Assembly: GCA_037179385.1 (NCBI GenBank)
Contig: CM074190.1
Span: forward strand, 5,718,284-5,782,283
DNA length: 64,000 bases
Direction of reading: 5' to 3'
DNA from: Holothuria scabra
Lineage: Eukaryota > Echinodermata > Holothuroidea > Aspidochirotida > Holothuriidae
The position numbers and the translations under genes are program-made. A model generated the notes under the pieces. The model saw only the letters and a program-made list of their open reading frames with translations, was not told the DNA's origin and searched no databases. This document shows, one piece after another, positions 14,501 to 24,340 of the stretch. The first letter of the stretch is position 1, and each line of letters starts with the position of its first letter.

Positions 14501-14740
14501 ATTAGTAGACTTTTATACATGACATGTTGTCTCTTAATGAATGTCCATCGACGACTTTATCATGGAAATAACGTAACTAGAATCCCCCACATTGAAGCAA
14601 ATGTACCTAAAAGGACTTACAGTCGCTGTATAAACTTCATTCTGGTTGCTTCTTCGTGGATTATTACCGACATTGACGCTGTATTCGTTCTGGTCAAATC
14701 TTACATAGTCATTGTTTGTTACCAACATGTTTTCTAAAAG
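2248..14740 (-). CDS. Gene 1 (span of nine inferred exons): modular N-terminus plus divergent GIMAP/AIG1-like pseudo-GTPase domain
   Basis: Inferred join, in transcription order: 14740-14621, 14248-13949, 12181-11933, 10469-10299, 8083-7877, 6771-6664, 4184-4122, 3142-2771, 2556-2248. This gives about 632 residues if all exons are used. The last two exons encode the domain shared by the four genes. The N-terminal 400 residues are low-complexity and rich in Pro, Ser, Gln, Asn and Arg, with proline stretches such as SIPPFPTNRPPH, RPAPPARR and KDPPPR. The domain has GLHEKSG at the P-loop position and ASPSQYA at the G3 position, so GTP binding is doubtful. No signal peptide or membrane segment was seen; the C-terminus is basic (LWGKLFKTSRLLIR). 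The role is unknown; the GIMAP family is known from lymphocyte survival and plant defence, so an immune role is only an inference. The true 5' end is uncertain, and whether all nine exons form one transcript is untested. Confidence 0.65.
2771..3142 (-). CDS. Gene 1 penultimate exon: first half of the GIMAP-like domain
   Basis: There are 124 codons between acceptor TTTTCTTCCAAG and donor GAG|GTACAA. The order is a basic lead (KPKLNVRNQQ), strand 1 plus the altered P-loop INIVIFGLHEKSGEKMFQK, a charged middle, TVYASPSQYADF at the G3 position, and CFVVVFDASFVRFSSDVKRA, the equivalent of the GIMAP conserved box. The intron after ADLE is at the same place in all four paralogues. An alternative upstream reading through the acceptor is open but has no counterpart in the paralogues. 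Confidence 0.85.
3211..3430 (-). mobile_element. Short inverted-repeat DNA element (MITE), first of two copies
   Basis: This 220-bp block is in opposite orientation to 19900-20115 and shares GTGATGAACGCACTGCA-like and CTACGTAGTTGCATG-like stretches. It also shares an end with a TGACGTC word and AAAAGACTCT. The ends AGACTTTGCA and GAAAAGACTCT are imperfect inverted repeats. It lies in the intron just upstream of the first domain exon of gene 1. Confidence 0.6.
3704..3890 (+). mobile_element. SINE-like element, copy 1
   Basis: The core TGGGGGTTGTAGAAAATACC, then CCGCAAGAGTCGACTAAACG, recurs at 40768-40980 with GTCGTAAGAGGCGACTAAAG. It ends in a short tetramer-like AACTAACTAACC tail. The GTCGTAAGAGGCGACTAA word resembles a conserved SINE domain I know from several invertebrates; the exact family name is uncertain. 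Confidence 0.6.
4122..4184 (-). CDS. Gene 1 small charged exon (21 codons)
   Basis: The acceptor TTTTTTTTAG and donor ACG|GTAACT enclose 63 bp that read TAKKGDKEESKSEMSSSKRE plus T, without a stop. The sequence is a Lys/Glu/Ser linker just before the domain. Exact length divisibility by three and good splice sites support it; there is no protein homology to lean on. Confidence 0.6.
4822..6347. mobile_element. Non-autonomous hAT-type DNA transposon with 8-bp target duplication
   Basis: Ends are CAGTGGCGTAGCCA at the left and its exact reverse complement TGGCTACGCCACTG at the right. The flanks TAAAGGAG (4814-4821) and TAAAGGAG (6348-6355) are an exact 8-bp duplication, as hAT elements make. 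The 1526 bp hold no transposase frame. Two copies of a GC-rich hairpin word (GCGCCAAC..ATGGTGGCGC) lie near 5927-5958 and 6223-6254, each followed by CTCCGCT. The insertion sits in one copy of the tandem unit of gene 1 and is missing from the sister copy, so it postdates the duplication. Confidence 0.9.
6664..6771 (-). CDS. Gene 1 proline-rich cassette exon (36 codons), copy 1
   Basis: The acceptor GTAGTACATTCAG and donor AAG|GTGATTGTAT enclose 108 bp. It reads PPDRNSSPDEPSHVDVEEKL, then VHPPNPSPQRKQRNKK. It is paralogous to the exon at 7877-8083: they share NS.PDEPS..DV, the SPQRK end and the donor GTGATTGTAT. The pair arose by tandem duplication of exon plus intron. Confidence 0.7.
7444..8650. 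repeat. Tandem segmental duplication within gene 1, unit 2
   Basis: This is the sister of 4323-7345, without the hAT insertion. It includes the cassette exon 7877-8083 and the following intron sequence. A third, partial unit is at about 10299-10870, recognised by AACTAGATTTGTCGCACTG and the TACTAAATCAACGCGTAAAT region. Confidence 0.7.
7877..8083 (-). CDS. Gene 1 cassette exon (69 codons), copy 2
   Basis: The acceptor TAGTACGTTCAG and donor AAG|GTGATTGTAT enclose 207 bp starting PSTPKSVPLTCNSTMTEEST and ending SNMSPQRKPRNVK. It is longer at its 5' side than its sister exon at 6664-6771 but shares the 3' half and both splice contexts. It is Ser/Pro-rich with no recognised domain. Confidence 0.7.
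8651..10298. other. Gene 1 intron, nothing recognised
   Basis: No exon with convincing splice sites and no known repeat was identified here on either strand. Confidence 0.4.
10299..10469 (-). CDS. Gene 1 cassette exon (57 codons)
   Basis: The donor CAG|GTAATTTT is clear. The acceptor was chosen as CATCGCAAAG before ATA TCG AAG, because it gives phase 0 and 171 bp; nearby AGs are possible. It encodes ISKQLKPTSQSIQVYNQNHV, then EIPLNIFEMRRAQSPKDPPP and RSLHHRQ. The downstream intron (10490-10870) resembles the introns beside the 6664 and 7877 exons, so it may be a third copy of the duplicated unit. Confidence 0.55.
10299..10870. repeat. Partial third unit of the gene 1 tandem duplication
   Basis: Intron sequence from about 10490 matches 6990-7345 and 8330-8640 (for example TAATACTAAATCAACGCGTA against TATACTAAATTAACATGTAA, and ACCATTAAACTT against TTCATTAAACTT). 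The match weakens toward the exon, so exon homology is not certain. Confidence 0.5.
11540..11900. repeat. Degenerate short palindromic repeat, AATTGGCATAAACCAATT type
   Basis: The stretch holds many imperfect copies of a roughly 20-bp word: GACATAAACCGAT, ACCAATTTAAATTGGCATAA, AATTGGCATACACAAATTT, CCAATTTACATTGGCATATG and AAATTGGTGTATGACGA. Both orientations occur, as in a foldback element core. It is in the intron next to exon 11933-12181. Confidence 0.6.
11933..12181 (-). CDS. Gene 1 proline-rich exon (83 codons)
   Basis: The pyrimidine-rich acceptor CTTCTTCTCTGTTGTTAAAG and donor CAG|GTATAT enclose 249 bp. The reading starts TRMERPLQMNMEANM and includes SIPPFPTNRPPH and RPAPPARRQREVQ, which resemble SH3-type or WW-type proline ligands. 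There is no known domain. The open frame, codon-like composition and splice signals agree. Confidence 0.65.
12515..12531 (+). repeat. Poly-C tract of 17 bases
   Basis: A homopolymer run of C lies inside the intron between the exons at 12181 and 13949. Length may be unreliable in assembly. Confidence 0.9.
13949..14248 (-). CDS. Gene 1 exon (100 codons), Gln/Ser/Lys-rich
   Basis: The donor CAG|GTAATG is good. The acceptor AAAAAG before GTT CTA GAC was chosen to keep phase 0; TTCTAG seven bases later is an alternative. The product starts VLDTNMPKSQHHRRFALTAI and ends SMQKTLPSYQGKDQ. It has no recognised domain. Confidence 0.6.
14621..14740 (-). CDS. Gene 1 most upstream inferred exon (40 codons), possible start exon
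   Basis: A consensus donor ACT|GTAAGT ends the exon. Upstream, CACCAACACCAG could be an acceptor at 14741, giving LLENMLVTNNDYVRF. Alternatively ATG at 14728 (Met5 of that reading) could be the start. The product contains VGNNPRRSNQNEVYTAT. No recognisable promoter was found, so further 5' exons cannot be excluded. Confidence 0.5.
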
Positions 14741-17700
14741 CTGGTGTTGGTGAAAGAAAAAGATCAAATAAAATGGTAGAAATTTTCAACCTTGAATTAT
14801 TATATGAATAAATATCACTTGTTTACAAACTCAGACTTTACCAAAACTGATAAACTCAGATGAAACCATTAGCCGTCGATGGTTCAGTTGTTTAACTCCT
14901 ACACGTGTTCAAGTTCTTTCAAGTATTTTACATGAAAAATGAAAAAGTCATACGGTAAAGTCTCCATGAAGATTTAAAAGCATTATGGAAATGGTTGAAT
15001 GGCTGATTTGTTGCAAAAGAGTTTGAGGTTGCTTTCAATAACCAGGTAACATGCCGGGCAGATGTGAGGGTGTAGAGTTGTATAAACAATGACGCCGCTA
15101 CGGAAAGCGGGTCAGGCAACACAGGGTTGCCCCAAATGTTTGTTTGACCGATGCCCCACCCCACCATCACACGAATTAACTTCAACGTATTTCAGAGATA
15201 CTTATTCCTGGAACTTTCGTTATTTGTAGTCACAGTTTGCATTGTTTCCCTTACATACTTGATCAAATATTACAACAAGGTGTACCATAATTCCCTCGTT
15301 TAAGGGCTCCCCCATGTGCACAAAAAGCGGTCGACCGCAACAAGCTCACCCCATTCGAGAACAGTTTTCTACGTCTATATCTGTTATAGGCTACGTGAGC
15401 ATAAACGGCTGTTAGATGAAACCCTCCCTGACAAGAATGGTACATCAAAATCCCCTCTCTCTAAAGGTTACTGCTTCAATTGATAACGAAAATTTTCCAC
15501 TTCATCTTACAGACGTTACGTTCTTACTTACGGACTCTTGAGAGCAACGCGTATATTAATGGTGATTGACCATGAACGATATAGGGTAAAAAATAAGAGG
15601 TGAACTAAGTGTTTCATGTAGGGTGCGCATTTCAAGATAAAATTAACTTTAGTTTTTTTAAATAATTTATTTATCAACGTGTAAGTAAAGAGTACAAACC
15701 ATTTCCAGAGAGGGTCGTCTTGACCTTACCCCTCCTCTTCCTCGTTTCATGATAATAAGTTTAGGCAAACAAATATCACCTGTTCAGGAGCAATCTTTTA
15801 AAATTCCTCTCACACAATACTTATCACAAGTCCCAGCATTAACCGTGTTAATCCACTCCTCGTTGTATATTCCTTATTTTGTCTTACTTTGAACCAGTGT
15901 TAGTAACCGAATAAAAAGTATGCTACTAAAGTCAGAAAACAGTGTTCTGTGTTACCATCTAAAGGTATCTACGACGTTACGCATCAATGGTGTCAATCAG
16001 CGTTATAAAGTTAATAGCATTAGGTGACGTCATATTCATTTCGAATGAAACAGGCCACTATTCTTCCTATTCAGACAATAGGGACACAAGTAGTCCACAA
16101 AACTGAAAAAAAAACAAAACATACGTACATGCAAAAGACATCTATTTGAAAAGCTAAGCTTCACTAATTGATCTATAGGGATTTGTATTCAAATCTGCCG
16201 TTCTTTGTTAGCATCTGGTTCCTCTAGAAGACGGCTGTCGTCGAACAAAGATCCGGCTGTTCTCCGAAGACCTGCGTATGACCCTTCTTTGACAGTCTTT
16301 AATGACTGTACCTCAATATAGAAAGGAATCTACACAACCATTTATCACTTTTTTAGAGAAACAGATAACCAAATTAGATGCTTCAAAGTAGGTTTTGCGA
16401 ATTTGATCCTTTAAATACGCAACCATGTGGGTGGAAAAGGGGGGTGGAATCTTCCCCTTCACTATTTTTGAAAAGGGATCATCTCAAAAAGCCCCCCCCC
16501 CCCAACACTTTTTCAAATATGATGGGAACTGAAGCAGGGAGTGTACAAAATAGAACAATGTGATTTTAGTACGGGTAGCGATTGTAACATTTTGAAGTTG
16601 TCCAACCAGGGCAGCTTCTAGCTAAATGATCTCACCAGTAAACATTTTCAACTGTTTTCCGAGTATTAAAGTGCAAAGGAAAAATTAATGTAATTATTAA
16701 CTTGGTTGAAAACAGCCAGAAACGATAATTCTGGAGGGAATATTTCATGTTCATGGGCACTTTGCCATCTATTGTGTTATTTTTCACTGATTGTCAGTAG
16801 TCTTTTGCCGTATTCTCTCTGCTGTTTACGTTTTCAAGTTCGTTGTACAGTGTTTAGGCCTTTCGTTCTTTTATCGGGCAATTTGCGCCAGCTGGTTTTC
16901 ATAATGTTCGTTAATTTTCATAAGTTAGCTTAACATAGACTTGACGAAAGTTTGCGAAATAAGTACCTTATTATACAATATGCACATACTGGACTCGTTA
17001 TGTCACAGGCTGAGCTAGCTGTAAAGTTGCGTTTGTATAACAGCCTACACAAGCGTATGAACATATTTGCATGCTGTGTTAAAAGTGTAAACGTCAACAT
17101 TACTATACAGTTCTGTAATGAATTTTCATCTCTTGTATCATCCATTGGCCTATTCAGCTATTAGTCTAATTCACCTGAATAAAAACGTTTATATGATCAA
17201 CTTGACTTGTTTTTCATACTCTTGTGCATTACTTAATGCCAACTGTTCGGGTTTATGTCGAAAAGCCTTCAGTGTTCGGAATGGGTGATGGAACGATAAC
17301 GCAAATTTTTACCCATACAATTTTTGTGTATTTCTAATTCCTAACACACAGGGTCACTTTAGGCTGTCACGAATATCAATTGGAGACATCGCAAATATCT
17401 TGACTTTCTCTTGTGATGAAAAAACACCCAGATTTTCAGGGAGCTTGGTTGCTTAGTCTGCACCAGATCTCGACCCCGAAAATCCACAAGGTTTTCGACT
17501 CAGAAAAAATTCCTGCTCGCCCACTTCAAACCCTCGACTGTTGTGCTATCCTGGGTCAGGCCTATCCTTAAAACTTAGATGTTTGCAGTCATTCCTTTTC
17601 TCAACGTATGCGTTATCTTGAAAACGGTTAGGACTCACTAATGATAAAAACTTCCCTGCGTACGAATGGCATGAATGAGAAGAAAAAATTCAGAATCTTG

Positions 17701-18620
17701 TCAACAAATTCACACGATTTCTCCAAGGACAAACCAAAAAGATTTTATTAATTAACTTTGAGTCCAAATAGTCAGGTATCTCTGCAGTACAAGATTCCAG
17801 TTCGTGTCTCTATGGATTAGACTGTTGTCAAAGCGTTCATGGCATATTGTCTGTATTCGAAACCCTTTCCTTGAATTACCTGGAACATGATAATTACGAG
17901 GGAACTCTTGCTACAGTGTGAAGACGGACCCTTCAAAGGTACGTGAAAGCGTCCATAATATGACCTTATTGTACGGTATCATTTTATCTAAAGCGGGCTC
18001 AAAACCGTTGCTTTGCCCTCGGCCGGCCGACTAAAATTTGTCTCTTAAAGCCTCCCCTAAAGGTTGTGTACGTGTTTTCATAGGTGTTCGTGGATCATTT
18101 TGAGGAATCAAAAATCCTTGGTCGACGTTGGCCGATATTGGCATTGTGGTGTGAGATGCACTTTTGGATTACATGTCAAGAGCAAGCAAACAATTATTGG
18201 TTGGGATGGAGGTGCTAAACCTACCTTTATACCTTCAGGAAATGTTTACTTTTCATAATTACCAGGTCACAAGTCCGTTGTTAGGTCATTTACTCATATC
18301 GAGTACATTTTGTTTAAATTATTGTCATTTAACTTAGATTTCCCGTCATTTGTTCTCTGCAAAGACACTCGGTAATCTTTGTTACTACTCGTTCTCCCTG
18401 CACCACCAGACGAAGTAGTGTGAGATTGAGGCGCAGTACCAAATGAAGAACGTGTTCTTTCTTAAACGACTCTTTCAAAACACAGTCCTCTGCTCTAGGA
18501 AAGGGTATCGAATACACCCTTTATAGGGTGCATGAGAATATCCATGTTGGGTGCGTTTAGCTGGCAGTCTGGAGATTCTGACTCCTTATTCATGTGTTAC
18601 AATTGGCTATGTGCTATTCC

Positions 18621-19132
18621 AAATTAGTGGGTGGAAATGGCTCGGTGGTTTGAGCGTACTGCCTTGCATGCTGAAGGTCCCCGGATCAAATCCCGGTGGA
18701 ACCACTTGGAAATTTTCCGGGGTCTAAAAATTAGCTTGTTCAGCATAGCTGTTCACAGTGGGTGAATTACAAAATTGGGTATTGGTTGTCCGTTTCAGGA
18801 AGTTGTCCGACTCAAGTTGTCCGCTTGCTCAGTTCAGCTGTTGAGCAGTGGTGCAGAGCAAGTATGACCTCCACCCCTCCAGCCTTTGGGACAGTGGCTA
18901 AAGACTGGGGATACGCTCACGTCCGTCGGATGGGGACGTTAAATGGCGGTCCCGGGAGCAGGATTGGGAGCGATTAGTACACGCCTGCCTCGTTATCTCT
19001 GAGCACTAGTCGAAAAGAGAAGGCGAAGTTCATCCACGCTCACTCTGGCATAGGATCTTCAATGGGCCAAATGATTAGGGCCTGGAGTTAAGGGCATCTT
19101 ATGGGGCCTTGGCTCTCCTTTGCTCTTCAACC
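18621..19132 (+). mobile_element. tRNA-derived SINE with long body
   Basis: A tRNA-like head shows an A-box-like TGGCTCGGTGGTTTGAGC near 18638-18655 and a B-box-like GGATCAAATCCC near 18683-18694, spaced as in RNA polymerase III promoters. A body of about 430 bp follows, including GACGTTAAATGGCGGTCC and ATTAGTACACGCCTGCCTCG. The same head and body words occur in the opposite direction at 28775-29020. The 3' tail is the TATGT array. Confidence 0.8.
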
Positions 19133-19507
19133 TGTTATGTTATTTTATGTTATGTTATGTTATGTTATGTTATGTTATGTTATGTTATGTTATGTTATGT
19201 TATGTTATGTTATGTTATGTTATGTTATGTTATGTTATGTTATGTTATGTTATGTTATGTTATGTTATGTTATGTTATGTTATGTTATGTTATGTTATGT
19301 TATGTTATGTTATGTTATGTTATGTTATGTTATGTTATGTTATGTTATGTTATGTTATGTTATGTTATGTTATGTTATGTTATGTTATGTTATGTTATGT
19401 TATGTTATGTTATGTTATGTTATGTTATGTTATGTTATGTTATGTTATGTTATGTTATGTTATGTTATGTTATGTTATGTTATGTTATGTTATGTTATGT
19501 TATGTTA
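19133..19507 (+). repeat. (TATGT)n pentanucleotide array, about 73 units
   Basis: After one imperfect unit (TATTT), the run from 19145 to 19507 is pure. It directly follows the SINE body, so it most likely grew from the SINE's simple 3' tail. All three plus frames are open across it (MLCYV repeats), which is a by-product of a stop-free 5-mer and not a gene. Confidence 0.95.
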
Positions 19508-19899
19508 AATGTCTTGATAGCCTCCACATGTAGGCATTGCCAACATTATGAGTTATAAAATGATATTTCAATTTCGTTTATTTGTTCATAACGGTCAGAT
19601 GATCATGTATTATCCCGGCATAAACTCACCTTCCATTTTATATGTGCTATATTTCAGTGTAGTTATTTTCAAACAAAATTATATTTTCGTTTCCTTCTTT
19701 CAAATAAAAAGAATAACGTGTATGTGAGAACAAGGTTAAACAAATTTGCACCCGTCTATGAGAAGCAGAATAATTCACTCGTTGGGGTTAATGCTATTTT
19801 TTGTGCTAACTTCACATCGTGCATTGTCCTGTGCGAATATTAACGGTTTAATGAAACCATTGAAAAGTTTTCATATTCATACCTATATCAACAAATAAT

Positions 19900-20115
19900 A
19901 GAGGCTTTTCACGTGACGTCATAACCCTCTCCGGCGGCCATGTTGGAGTACATGCAACTACGTAGTAAACCATACGGGACGCGCTTGCTAATTGAATTTG
20001 TACGCACCGTGCATACCACAGTGCACACTGTGCAGTGCGTTCGGCACAAAGCCACGTGTATTTGGCATGCATGTCCTCCAGCATGGCGGTTCCGTTACGC
20101 AATTACAAAGCCTCT
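19900..20115 (+). mobile_element. Short inverted-repeat DNA element (MITE), second copy
   Basis: Ends AGAGGCTTT and AAAGCCTCT are exact inverted repeats. Inside the ends, GGCCATGTTGGAGTACATGC and GTCCTCCAGCATGGCGG extend the symmetry. It contains a palindromic CGTGACGTCA-like word. It is homologous, in inverted orientation, to 3211-3430. A target duplication could not be fixed. Confidence 0.65.
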
Positions 20116-21204
20116 TTACTACCGTTTTGGTATGATACTCATATTTTGTCACCCTGAACCAGAGTACGTACCGGACTTTATTTCAAAATTACAAACACAA
20201 TTAAAATTATTGTTCAAATGTTGATTGGTCCGTGATATACGTCCTGGGGGTTGCCTTTTTTATTCTTTGGTGGAATGTTTGTCAGTCTCTGCTAGTTTGG
20301 ATCGGTTTACTTTGATGCTTTGAAAGATGACACAAACTGGGAAAAGCTTTCTACAAGTAATGAAAATCTCAGGTACTTTCGTTTTACAGTTTTAAAAACA
20401 AAACAATTCTGTAATTTAATTTTTACTTACTGTTACAAAAAACAAAGTTGACTTCAGATCAGTTTTGTTCATTTTGATCATCGTTTGCCGTATGAGATTT
20501 TGTCGAATTGCGAAAGTCACTGAAGCACACCAATCACACACTTTTGTATAACCATGGAGTAACTGTTCTGCTTTACGTTGAATATTTTAGCCTTCACAGA
20601 TTTTGTGAATAATTATAACCATTTAATTCTCAGAATTTATGCTTCATAGTATGAAAACTGCAGAGCAATGCAGAACGACATTATTTAAATTTATGTTTAA
20701 ATTTATGTTATTTCCAAGGTAACGTCAGCAAATGCATAACCGACTTTACATAACATGAAAACTTTTCATTGTTACATGATTTTGGAGCAAAAACAATACA
20801 ATATGGGCCGATTGTGTTGGGAATGAATCAATTGCTGGAATGTTTTATGTTTGAAGTTGTTTTAAAAGGAGAAAGATTTCCGGACGAAAAAAAATGGTTC
20901 CAAAAAGAGAATGTAGCAATTACGAAATAAATTAAAATTACCCACTATAACGCAGTGCATTGTTTGTGGCAAGGTTTCAGGTAGAGCTTTTTGGAGGGAG
21001 CTATAGCAATTAAGTAATACCTTCGTAGTCAGTCAATTAAATTTGAAAGGTATAATAACCAAAGTTATAATATGAAGAAAAATCGCTTCCCGGCTTTTTT
21101 GCTAAAACGTTTGCTAAAATCGTGTTTAATATCTGTTCTGTCATCACGTCTGGAGCTATACATAACAGACCAATGATCCAAATGGTCTGACGACCGTGAG
21201 GTTC

Positions 21205-21420
21205 AGTTGGTCAAGTGATGTCTTTCAGTTGAGGTAGCTAAGTTCTTTGGGAAGCAGTTTATAGTTTGGTTTCGCTGAACTGCTGAAAGACTCTTTGTCA
21301 GAGGGTCGGGAGGACATTAGAAAAAGTTTAGAAAGAAAGATAGATCCAAAACACAGGATTTTATTGTAACTACAACGGAGCTTGTCCTTACTTGCTTTTG
21401 AGCATCTCAATTGTGGTACA
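21205..21420 (-). repeat. Dispersed coding-like fragment, related to 27930-28260
   Basis: Reading the minus strand, TCCTCCCGACCCTCTG, then GCGAAACCAAACTATAAACT and CTGCTTCCCAAAGAA match the plus-strand words TCCTCCCGACCCTCTGGCAA, GCGAAACCAGACTTGAATCT and CTGCTTCCTGAAGAA at 27994-28056. Two diverged copies in opposite orientation suggest a mobile-element relic of unknown class. Confidence 0.45.
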
Positions 21421-24040
21421 ACGAAACACTGCGAAAATAGAAGAAAAAGAGTGACATGAAACGATGCTGCTTACTAATATCGAAGAGAAGTGGCTTAATT
21501 TGCAGGAGAATATGTTCAAATTTCTAATAACACTGTTTTTGTTTGTATCAAACATTAACAACAAAAATATGGTCTACACCGTGATCTTATATGTCTATGA
21601 TAAAGCCTAACTGCCTAAGGTTGGGGATTACTCAACTTTTTTTTTTTTTTTGTTGTTGTTTCTTCTTATGCTCTTTATGTTTTTGCCTATATTGCTCTTG
21701 CTCTTGTACATTCTTTTAACTTCTTACTCCCTTTATCACAGACATGTAATTCCCTTATTGGATTCAACAAAATTTACTCTACCCTATCTCAAAAACTATC
21801 GAAAGCGTCATATCGACTACATAAGTGAAACACAAGTAGCACAATAATTTTCAACCTCAAAAGACGTGGAAAACTCCGATCGGATTTGACATTAGCCAAA
21901 GCTTTCAAAAAAGAATCCAAGATAGGCGGTCCACCAAGACTGACCATTTAGGACAACATTTCGAAATTTTGTGACTTTCGCAGCTGTATGGGACGGTTGG
22001 CATACCGCACATTCGGGAGTCTATAGAAAAGTGACTTTTTCGTTGGACCAAATTAGTACAGAATATTTTTTATCTTTGATCCCAACACATCACCAGAACG
22101 CGGAAAGAGCATTTAGCGCTCTTGGACTTGAGGGTTTTGAAAAATATGCACATTTCCAAAATATTTGTCTATTTAAGGCGGTAACTCTGCTAATCAATAG
22201 AGATCATGCACTTGTGGTCAGCTAGTTTGAATTCGTCATATTGGGGAGAACTGATCATGCGCAGTACATGTTTTCAGTGATGCGTTACCTATAAGCCAGC
22301 ACGCAGTCACCTTAGTGACATTATTGTTGTACAATGAACGCCTGTATGGCAAAATAGATATACGCACGACGCTGTGACGTCGTGCATGACCTCTATAAAA
22401 CTAATAAAAGTTTACTGTGTACATAGCTTGAATTGATGGATCGACGAGTTCAACAATGACCACAGAATCCTTCTAAAATGTGTGGATTTGTCCTAGTTTT
22501 AATGTTTTCCTAATTGTTTGCCTGAGCGGACTCCATTTTGTCGACATTAGGTCTGGGAAGTTCATTGTTAATCCTGATTGTAATATTTTACCTATGTCTT
22601 TTGGATTAACAATTTCAACGTTGGCACCATAGCCCGCATGCCTTAACGTTAACCTCAAGTCAAAATATTCACATGTGTATATTACAGAACAGCATGAAAA
22701 ATGAATTCTAAGTGTTCAATTTCCTTCTTCATAGGATATTCCTAAACCGAGATATAAAATGTTAAAATTTATTAAAAACAAATTAGTTCATTGCGTAATA
22801 ATTGTGACTTTCTTGTTGTACAACTCTCATTACCTGCTTCGTTTCCCTTTAAAACTGAAATTGTTTTTGTGACCTTGAACACTTCTTGTTTGCTTGTACC
22901 GCATGCTGCACAGAGAGGGCTTAATTAATTTCATCACCCCATAAAAGTGTTATCACCCCTTGGTACAAAGTGCATTAACTTTCAGAAAAACAAAGAATAA
23001 AAAGATTGTAATTTTGAGTATTACAGCAATGGCAGAATGGTATCACAAATTATCGTATGAAAATGTACCATTTTCATTTGAATGGACAGACTTCAACGTT
23101 TCATACCTCAGTTCAGGAATGTCCTATGACGATGGGCGGTGGACTGTTAAAATCTATTTTTCTTGATTTTTAATACATATTTTTAATGTTTTGACTTGAC
23201 TCATATCTTCAAAATCACGAAACATTATTTCTACTTGACATCTTTCTATCAATACATAAATGAACGTCATTTTCTTATTCCTAAATGTAGGTCGCATATT
23301 TCAATCTTTATACTTCAAAATAAAGATGTTCAAAAAAGTATGTGAAACATAATAATACGTATAAAACAATTGCTTTAGTAATACATAGACAATACAAGGA
23401 CTGTTAATTTAAGGCTATGTATAGACTCACAATTGACGCACAGTTTGTCCGCAAATCACATATATACTACCGGAATTTTCCTTACAACTGCATTGAATGG
23501 TATAGTCAATCAAAATGTTGGAAATTTTAGCATGGCCGTCCATGCAATTTTTATAATATATGAAGCAATGATTAAATATTGATGAAAATGTCGTGGTACA
23601 TGCTTATCCCTAAAATATAACTATGGTTAACGATCACGTTAGTAAAAAGAACATTTTATCGGAACATAGTTACCAGTGAACTGTAATGATACTTGGAAAG
23701 GATTGAATTTTTCTCAAGCACCAGCTTTCAGATTAGGGAACCGTAAGCTCCCTGGTCAGACAGATTAGGTGAATGTTTCTTTATCCGTTACAGCTTCCTG
23801 TTTCAATCTTTTTCATATTGACATAGATATAGATAAATGTATTACTACTGTACCGATGTCAACTTCACTCAAATATTTAAAATAATTGTATTAGCTTTTC
23901 TGACTCTTCCATTGAAGAGGTAAACAATGGAGGGCACTGGCATTGACTAAGAAAAGAATACGGCTTCAAGATGCCAAAGAGACACTACATCCCGTCTTTC
24001 ACTGGTGCCAGGACAAAGCTCTAGAGAGGAAGCTTTTCAT

Positions 24041-24340
24041 TTAAGACGAAGACAGTCTTCGAATTTTACCCCACAGTGTGGTTGGTTGGAAAGGTTCGTA
24101 GTCTCTTGGAATGGTTAAAATAACTCTTATTAACTCATTCATTTGGAGTTTTAGATCATAGTCGTCTTCATAGGTAGGTAAAGCTATGGCTCTTCCCTCC
24201 ATCCTGTCTGCGTAATGTTTCAAGTTCTCGTTGCCGACTCTGTTCAAATAGTTGTGAAGAGTACCGTCTCCAAGAACATCATCTGCGTTTAATATGACTA
24301 GTATTGCATTCTTCCATACGGTTACTCCAAAAAATTTCCA
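24041..24340 (-). CDS. Gene 2 terminal exon: second half of the GIMAP-like domain
   Basis: The acceptor TTCATACTTTCAG precedes TGG AAA TTT; 99 codons plus a stop follow. It reads WKFFGVTVWKNAILVILNAD and then YLNRVGNENLKHYADRM.GR-like sequence, ALPTYEDDYD, and a short basic/serine tail. The intron upstream is 537 bp and in the same position as in the paralogues. Confidence 0.87.
   Translation of the reverse strand, partial: WKFFGVTVWKNAILVILNADDVLGDGTLHNYLNRVGNENLKHYADRMEGRAIALPTYEDDYDLKLQMNELIRVILTIPRDYEPFQPTTLWGKIRRLSSS

Larger units (their letters stand above)
14741..24040. other. Intergenic region between genes 1 and 2
   Basis: About 9.3 kb holds no gene I can support. It contains a tRNA-derived SINE with a pentanucleotide tail (18621-19507), a MITE (19900-20115), a repeat-like coding fragment (21205-21420), short homopolymers (poly-C at about 16491) and a T-rich run at about 21638. 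The short open frames here lack splice context or homology. Confidence 0.5.

Noticed and set aside
14928..15185. 85-codon minus-strand open frame upstream of gene 1
   Set aside because: No plausible acceptor/donor pair, no similarity to the cassette exons and no known domain.
19101..19558. Three overlapping plus-strand open frames of repeated MLCYV
   Set aside because: They are produced by a stop-free pentanucleotide array and have no start context, splice sites or homology.
22473..22658. 61-codon minus-strand frame reading HAGYGANVEIVNPKDIGKIL
   Set aside because: It looks protein-like, but I could not link it to a family or find matching splice sites; kept out as unsupported.
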